Below are positions 3,185 to 6,803 of a stretch of 6,803 nucleotides of DNA, piece by piece; the stretch's first letter is position 1, and the number at the start of each line of letters is the position of its first letter. The position numbers and the translations under genes were made by a program. The stretch comes from a bacterium (GTDB lineage Bacteria; UBA9089; CG2-30-40-21; SBAY01): contig JBFLYA010000200.1 of NCBI GenBank assembly GCA_040757115.1, positions 1-6,803 on the forward strand, given 5' to 3'. The notes beneath the pieces are model-generated. The model was not told where the DNA came from. It did no database searches and was given only the letters and a program-made list of their open reading frames with translations.

Positions 3185-4792
3185 TTATTTAGCTGACCCA
3201 ATTCGATATGTAATTTGAGCCTTTTGAGACATAGGTGGTAAAATAGCCTCTGCAACAAGGATAGGTTTTTCAAATTGTTTATTTTTAAAAGCGGCAACAA
3301 TAACATCTTCTTTAATTCCAACCATAACACCTTTTCGTTTTAAGGCAGAGAGGACATCTTCTGGACCAAGCATTAAATTACCCTTTTGGGGAGGAATTAT
3401 CGTAAAATAAGCCTTAAGTTTATCTTCTGATATATCAATTTTAACTTTTCCACCTATTTCTTGAGTAAGTTGCATAATACCAATTTTAACGGTTGTAGGA
3501 ACATTTGTCTTACAGGCAGCTATTATTTTAGAAGAATCGATTCCAATAAAACCTTGTTGTTGTGCGGCAAGGATAATATTTTCCGGGCTCACCTTTTTCC
3601 CTGAGCCACTTGAAGAAATAATGTGGAGATATAAACCATCTTCGCGGTTTTCGAATTTAAAATTCCCATCTACTGGAGGACCATCTATATTATTTATCTC
3701 ATTCCATTCTTTTTTCCAATGTTCAGAGGCACCTTGAGGAAATATTCGCAATATAGGTCGGTTAGAATATTCATTAGAAATTATTTCTCCATCTAACCCT
3801 TCAGCCGGCAAACCTAATAATTCAGCACCTTTTCTTTTTCCTTCTTCTAAAGATGCCGCCTGCACGATTACTGATGGTGAGAATTGAGGATGTTTAACCT
3901 TTTGTTTATGAGTATCTTCTTGAGAGGCAGAGTGGGTAAACTCGATTTTAGGTTCTTGATATTCAGTGGTTGTCATTCCGGATAGTTCTGCTTTAATCGT
4001 CAGGCGTTTCAATTTCCGTTTGGGAATCATTGTTCTTCTTCCCAATATCATTTTTACTTTGGGATAAAGTATTCCGTGGATTGAGATATTTCCGCCTTGC
4101 TGTATCTTTACTTCGGTTTGTATAGAGGTGCGTTCACTGCCAATGGTCATAGCGTTTATTTCTTTTTTGGCACAAACAACGCCACCAGCAATTATTCCTT
4201 TTCTCCCAGAACAAATTACCCTTTCTCCATTTACTTTACACCCAAGTAATGCCCCTTCTATTAAAATATAGCCTTTTGCCTCTAATGATGATTCTTTAGC
4301 CGAGCAAGATTTAATATTCTCTTGTGCAATTATAGTTGCATTTCTAACTTCTTGTTTTATTTCTACGGTTCCACCTGAATCTATTTCAGCATCTGCTACA
4401 GAGCCCGCGATACTAACATCGGCGGTAGCGTGTATTTTAAATTTCCCCTCCACACTGCCTGAAACTTTCACCTCGCCATCAAAGTCAATATTCTCCTCTA
4501 CATCTTTAGTTATTTGAAGCACTCTTTGGACATCTACGCGGTTTCCCTGCCACCTGATTTTTCCAAAAGAGGCGGAGTAAATCCGCAACCCATCTTCAGA
4601 GGCATAAACATTCATTCCTAAAATAACAGGAATATCCTCTCCCAGCTGAGGTAATAATTCTTCGCCGGTAACCGTTAATCCTGGTTTACCGAGGGCAGGT
4701 GGTTTTTTTACGGCTAATAATTGTCCCGGGATAGCATCATCCCCTAATGCTTCTATCTCCCAGGCCAGGTGAGTATCAACTTGTTCTTCCAT
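3185..4792 (-). CDS. DUF342/FapA-family protein, permuted domain order
   Basis: A 535-residue soluble protein of the FapA (flagellar assembly protein A, DUF342) family. Residues about 20-95 (GQLLAVKKPPALGKPGLTV onward) are the family's entry into the beta-helix. Residues 95-250 are the right-handed beta-helix with short repeated strands (NIDFDGEVKVSGSVEGKF, ADVSIAGSV, GYILIEGALL, GGNISIHG). Residues 240-275 match the usual end of that domain. Then come parts that normally stand first: a Jag_N-like segment (308-339, VIVQAASLEEGKRKGAELLG), a linker domain (395-430) and a FapA N-terminal-like domain (447-532, KIDISEDKLKAYFTIIPP to QITYRI). The order is therefore circularly permuted. The usual C-terminal coiled coil is missing. 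ATG 4792 directly follows the TAA of the upstream gene in the same frame, without a good ribosome site of its own, so translation is probably coupled. Role: family link to flagellar or envelope assembly; exact function unknown. Confidence 0.8.
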   Translation of the reverse strand: MEEQVDTHLAWEIEALGDDAIPGQLLAVKKPPALGKPGLTVTGEELLPQLGEDIPVILGMNVYASEDGLRIYSASFGKIRWQGNRVDVQRVLQITKDVEENIDFDGEVKVSGSVEGKFKIHATADVSIAGSVADAEIDSGGTVEIKQEVRNATIIAQENIKSCSAKESSLEAKGYILIEGALLGCKVNGERVICSGRKGIIAGGVVCAKKEINAMTIGSERTSIQTEVKIQQGGNISIHGILYPKVKMILGRRTMIPKRKLKRLTIKAELSGMTTTEYQEPKIEFTHSASQEDTHKQKVKHPQFSPSVIVQAASLEEGKRKGAELLGLPAEGLDGEIISNEYSNRPILRIFPQGASEHWKKEWNEINNIDGPPVDGNFKFENREDGLYLHIISSSGSGKKVSPENIILAAQQQGFIGIDSSKIIAACKTNVPTTVKIGIMQLTQEIGGKVKIDISEDKLKAYFTIIPPQKGNLMLGPEDVLSALKRKGVMVGIKEDVIVAAFKNKQFEKPILVAEAILPPMSQKAQITYRIGSAK

Positions 4793-6427
4793 TTAACCTA
4801 AATTTGCAGTTTCCTTTTCAAGTCGTTCAATATGTCCTCTTCCCAGAGCTTTTACGGCACAACCTAATTTCAAGTACTGCTTGATTTTTACATCGGATAA
4901 AATGCCAAAACAATCAACGATTGCCACGGATTTACCCACCAACTTCACTAAATTTTCAGGATTAATATCAAGGTAGTGTTTATGTTTAACGGCGAATATA
5001 ACGCCGTCAACATCTTTAAGATTTGAATCTAAGTCATTCTGGATTTTGAGGTTTTGAAGATTATCCTGATATTTAAAAAATCGAGCTAATGAATGACCTG
5101 GAGCAGGATAGGTATCTTGTTTTTCAAATTCCCACCAATGTTGGAGATAAGGGTCATGAACCGAGATTTTAGCACCCATCTCTGTGAGTTTTCGGACAAT
5201 AACCTCTGAACCACTATATCGTGTATCGCCTACATCTTCACGATATGCCGCACCCAATAGAAGGATTTTTGAGTTACTAACCTTTTTACCCATTTTTTTC
5301 AATGCCATTTCCATCAATTCTGCCACATGTAATGCCCTTGTATCATTAATATTAATAGATAAGGGTGTTATCTTGAAAATATCATCTTTAAAATTAAGGA
5401 TATTTTTATATGCCCAAACGCCTAAAGCCCCATCTTTTGGCAAACAATAACCACCAACACCAGGTCCTGGAAAGATAATATTATTATGTGTAGGGCGGAT
5501 TTTGATTGCCTCAATAACCTTGGTCAGGTCAACACCATTTCGTTCGGCAAATAAGCTCCATTCATCCAAAAAGGCTAAGATAGTTGCCCGGTAACTATTT
5601 TCAATGATTTTTGTTGTTTCTGATTCGACTGGTCTATCCAGAACAGTTAAAGGATATTCATCGGTATTTAGCACCTCATTTAAAAATTTAACTACCCGCC
5701 TTTTGCTTTCTTGATTTATACCGCTACAAACTCGCCAGAAATCACGGATTGAGCTAATGTAATTACGACCTGGCATCACCCGCTCAAATGAATGAGCCAA
5801 TAAAGGTTCTGTTTCAATATTCCGCTTTTTGAATTCCTCTTTTAATATTGGATACGCAACAAACTCAGTTGTGCCTGGAGCCACAGTTGTTTCTATCAAA
5901 ACCAGGGCATCAGCTGGCATTTTTTCGCCAATTACTCTTAGCGACTTTTCTAATGCGGCCATATCTGTATTTCCAGTTGAAATATCACCCAGAGATTCTT
6001 TCATATAGTCACATTGGACATCGACCACGATTACATCAGCTAAACTAAACGCATAGCCAGTAAAGGTAGCAATTAATGTTTCTTTATCCCGAACACATCG
6101 CAAAATCATTGGTTCTACTTCCGGGTCTTCTGCTTTGACGGGTGAAATGCCTCGGTTAAGATAAGGGATTTTCCAGTATGAGCGAGGTGAAGGTCTTTGC
6201 ATGCCAATAACAAATTTTTGTGGTTTTTTTGTTTTTTTATCGACACTATCAGCAATGATTGCCGCCATAACCGCACCAACAAAACCAATTCCAACAACAA
6301 CAACAATTTCATATCCTTCCGCTCGTTTTTTACCTACAATTTCATCTAACCGTTTATATTCAGCCAGATAATCATCCTGTGTTGGAAGCAAAAACTTTTC
6401 TCCATTTGGGCTTACTGAATACTCCAT
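4793..6427 (-). CDS. Nucleotide-sugar 6-dehydrogenase (UDP-HexNAc type)
   Basis: A 544-residue member of the UDP-glucose/GDP-mannose dehydrogenase family, which oxidises C6 of a nucleotide sugar to the uronic acid with two NAD+. Visible: Rossmann GIGFVG (46-51); ETTVAPGTTE (179-188) with catalytic T181; ERVMPG (215-220), the ERxxPG form typical of UDP-N-acetylhexosamine dehydrogenases; ESETTKIIENSYRA with K273 and N277; GPGVGGYCLPKD with catalytic C328, K331 and D332; and the C-terminal UDP-binding domain (LGAAYREDVGDTRYSGS, 391-407). It is about 100 residues longer than the usual 420-440, through an N-terminal lead (1-40), an enlarged region at 60-130 and a tryptophan-rich insert (428-460). 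Start ATG 6427 has AAGGAGGT eight bases upstream. It probably supplies a uronic-acid sugar for surface polysaccharide. First gene of a two-gene unit; no convincing promoter seen. The exact substrate cannot be fixed from sequence. Confidence 0.9.
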   Translation of the reverse strand: MEYSVSPNGEKFLLPTQDDYLAEYKRLDEIVGKKRAEGYEIVVVVGIGFVGAVMAAIIADSVDKKTKKPQKFVIGMQRPSPRSYWKIPYLNRGISPVKAEDPEVEPMILRCVRDKETLIATFTGYAFSLADVIVVDVQCDYMKESLGDISTGNTDMAALEKSLRVIGEKMPADALVLIETTVAPGTTEFVAYPILKEEFKKRNIETEPLLAHSFERVMPGRNYISSIRDFWRVCSGINQESKRRVVKFLNEVLNTDEYPLTVLDRPVESETTKIIENSYRATILAFLDEWSLFAERNGVDLTKVIEAIKIRPTHNNIIFPGPGVGGYCLPKDGALGVWAYKNILNFKDDIFKITPLSININDTRALHVAELMEMALKKMGKKVSNSKILLLGAAYREDVGDTRYSGSEVIVRKLTEMGAKISVHDPYLQHWWEFEKQDTYPAPGHSLARFFKYQDNLQNLKIQNDLDSNLKDVDGVIFAVKHKHYLDINPENLVKLVGKSVAIVDCFGILSDVKIKQYLKLGCAVKALGRGHIERLEKETANLG

Positions 6428-6455
6428 AATATTTTACCTCCTTTGTTTTGGTAAT

Positions 6456-6492
6456 TGGTAACTGGTGAATGGTAATTAGTTACCAGTTACCA
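6456..6492 (-). repeat. Inverted repeat in dehydrogenase leader
   Basis: Perfect 11-bp arms TGGTAACTGGT (6456-6466) and ACCAGTTACCA (6482-6492) with a 15-base loop. It lies about 15 bases upstream of the AGGAGG of the dehydrogenase gene, so it would form a hairpin in the leader if transcription starts beyond 6492. GGTAACTGGT-type repeats are common spacer sequence, so a regulatory role is only possible. Confidence 0.5.
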
Positions 6493-6547
6493 TTTAACCG
6501 ATTACTTACTTTATAATTTCGTGAAGCCCTATTGTGTAAGTATTCAA

Positions 6548-6590
6548 TCCTGAGATATCAGGAGTCAGACACTGAAAGTCTACTTTTCAG
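6548..6590. repeat. Two consecutive small hairpins
   Basis: TCCTGA-gata-TCAGGA (6548-6563) and CTGAAA-7-TTTCAG (6572-6590), both perfect 6-bp stems, lie between the divergent dehydrogenase gene and the plus-strand promoter at 6608. No U-tract follows either, so they do not look like terminators. They could be operator-like sites for the divergent promoters. The rest of 6493-6607 shows nothing else. Confidence 0.35.
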
Positions 6591-6607
6591 AACTGGAATT
6601 TAATTTC

Positions 6608-6636
6608 TTGACAATTCTCTAAATATAGGATAAAAT
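6608..6636 (+). promoter_or_regulatory. Sigma-70 promoter, divergent from dehydrogenase
   Basis: TTGACA (6608-6613), 17-base spacer, TAAAAT (6631-6636; one mismatch to TATAAT). The start is expected near 6643, about 20 bases before the ATG of the small ORF at 6664. Confidence 0.7.
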
Positions 6637-6663
6637 ATACCTCCAGGACGAGGAGAAACGCTC

Positions 6664-6756
6664 ATGCCCACAGGGATGGACACAAAGTCTTATGGTGAAA
6701 TGTCAAGTAAAAAATTAAGTTTTTTTAAAAATATTTTTCTTGACTTATATCCCTAA
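6664..6756 (+). CDS. Possible 30-residue leader peptide or broken gene start
   Basis: ATG 6664 has a strong GAGGAG eight bases upstream (6650-6655) and the promoter at 6608-6636. The frame encodes 30 residues starting MPTGMDTKSYGEMSSKK and stops at TAA 6754-6756. The peptide ends in a hydrophobic run (FFKNIFLDLY) and matches nothing I know. It may be a leader peptide, the 5' end of a gene broken by frameshift, or a transcript acting as RNA: the leader can form CCTC-CAGGAC-GAGG, placing GGA in a loop. The window ends 47 bases later, so what follows is unseen. Confidence 0.4.
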   Translation: MPTGMDTKSYGEMSSKKLSFFKNIFLDLYP

Positions 6757-6803
6757 AAAGGCACAAAAATAGTATGTTCGGATACAAGTGAATTTTTTAA
6801 ATA

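Noticed and set aside
3179-3187. DUF342 protein truncated by the repeat element
   Set aside because: The stop codon lies six bases before the element and the protein ends at a natural domain edge; the element is adjacent, not inside the gene.
5184-6312. Small frames inside the dehydrogenase gene
   Set aside because: They have no start signals or recognisable motifs and lie wholly within a well-supported enzyme gene with all catalytic motifs.
6660-6700. Cyclic-di-GMP-I riboswitch fragment
   Set aside because: GGACACAAAGTC resembles the GGACGCAAAGCC core, but the second half of the motif and its closing helices are absent, and a good ribosome site and ATG lie within it.

Overview
This is a 6.8 kb AT-rich bacterial window with very few complete genes in its left half and a two-gene minus-strand unit in its right half. 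AGGAGG-type ribosome binding sites, near-perfect sigma-70 promoters (TTGACA-17-TATAAT) and many small dispersed repeats point to a bacterium. Repeats built on CCGCAGAGACGCAGAG and remnants of a GxxExxY gene recall uncultured candidate-phylum genomes, but that is recollection, and I cannot name the organism.

Left part (1-1860): almost everything is on the minus strand. Two copies of a ~270 bp unit (126-396 and 1588-1856, same orientation) each carry a perfect sigma-70 promoter and encode what looks like the same structured non-coding RNA of ~210 nt. Their helices differ in sequence but stay paired through compensatory changes. Between the copies lie an unlisted 59-residue, eight-cysteine small protein (1322-1501) and a toxin-antitoxin-like pair: a ribbon-helix-helix-like antitoxin (911-1231) whose 3' end overlaps a PIN-domain ribonuclease toxin (442-987) by 77 bases. 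This pair has its own consensus promoter.

Middle (1860-3180): an intergenic repeat zone. It holds a heptamer array with an inverted partner, one small element with inverted ends and a perfect 8-bp target duplication (2095-2333), a related element carrying a deleted and frameshifted GxxExxY gene (2721-2974), and a half-element (3074-3178) abutting the next gene. Between the first two elements is a compact plus-strand RNA gene of ~92 nt with a consensus promoter and a U7 terminator (2509-2635).

Right part (3185-6427): a minus-strand pair, transcribed toward the repeats. First comes a nucleotide-sugar 6-dehydrogenase of UDP-HexNAc type. It is followed with no gap (TAA then ATG, same frame) by a DUF342/FapA-family protein whose domains are in circularly permuted order: beta-helix first, the normally N-terminal parts last. 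The dehydrogenase suggests surface polysaccharide synthesis. FapA-family proteins are linked to flagellar or envelope assembly, so the pair may serve cell-surface biogenesis, which is inference. Upstream of the pair, a divergent plus-strand promoter (6608-6636) drives a short leader and a possible 30-codon ORF near the window end.
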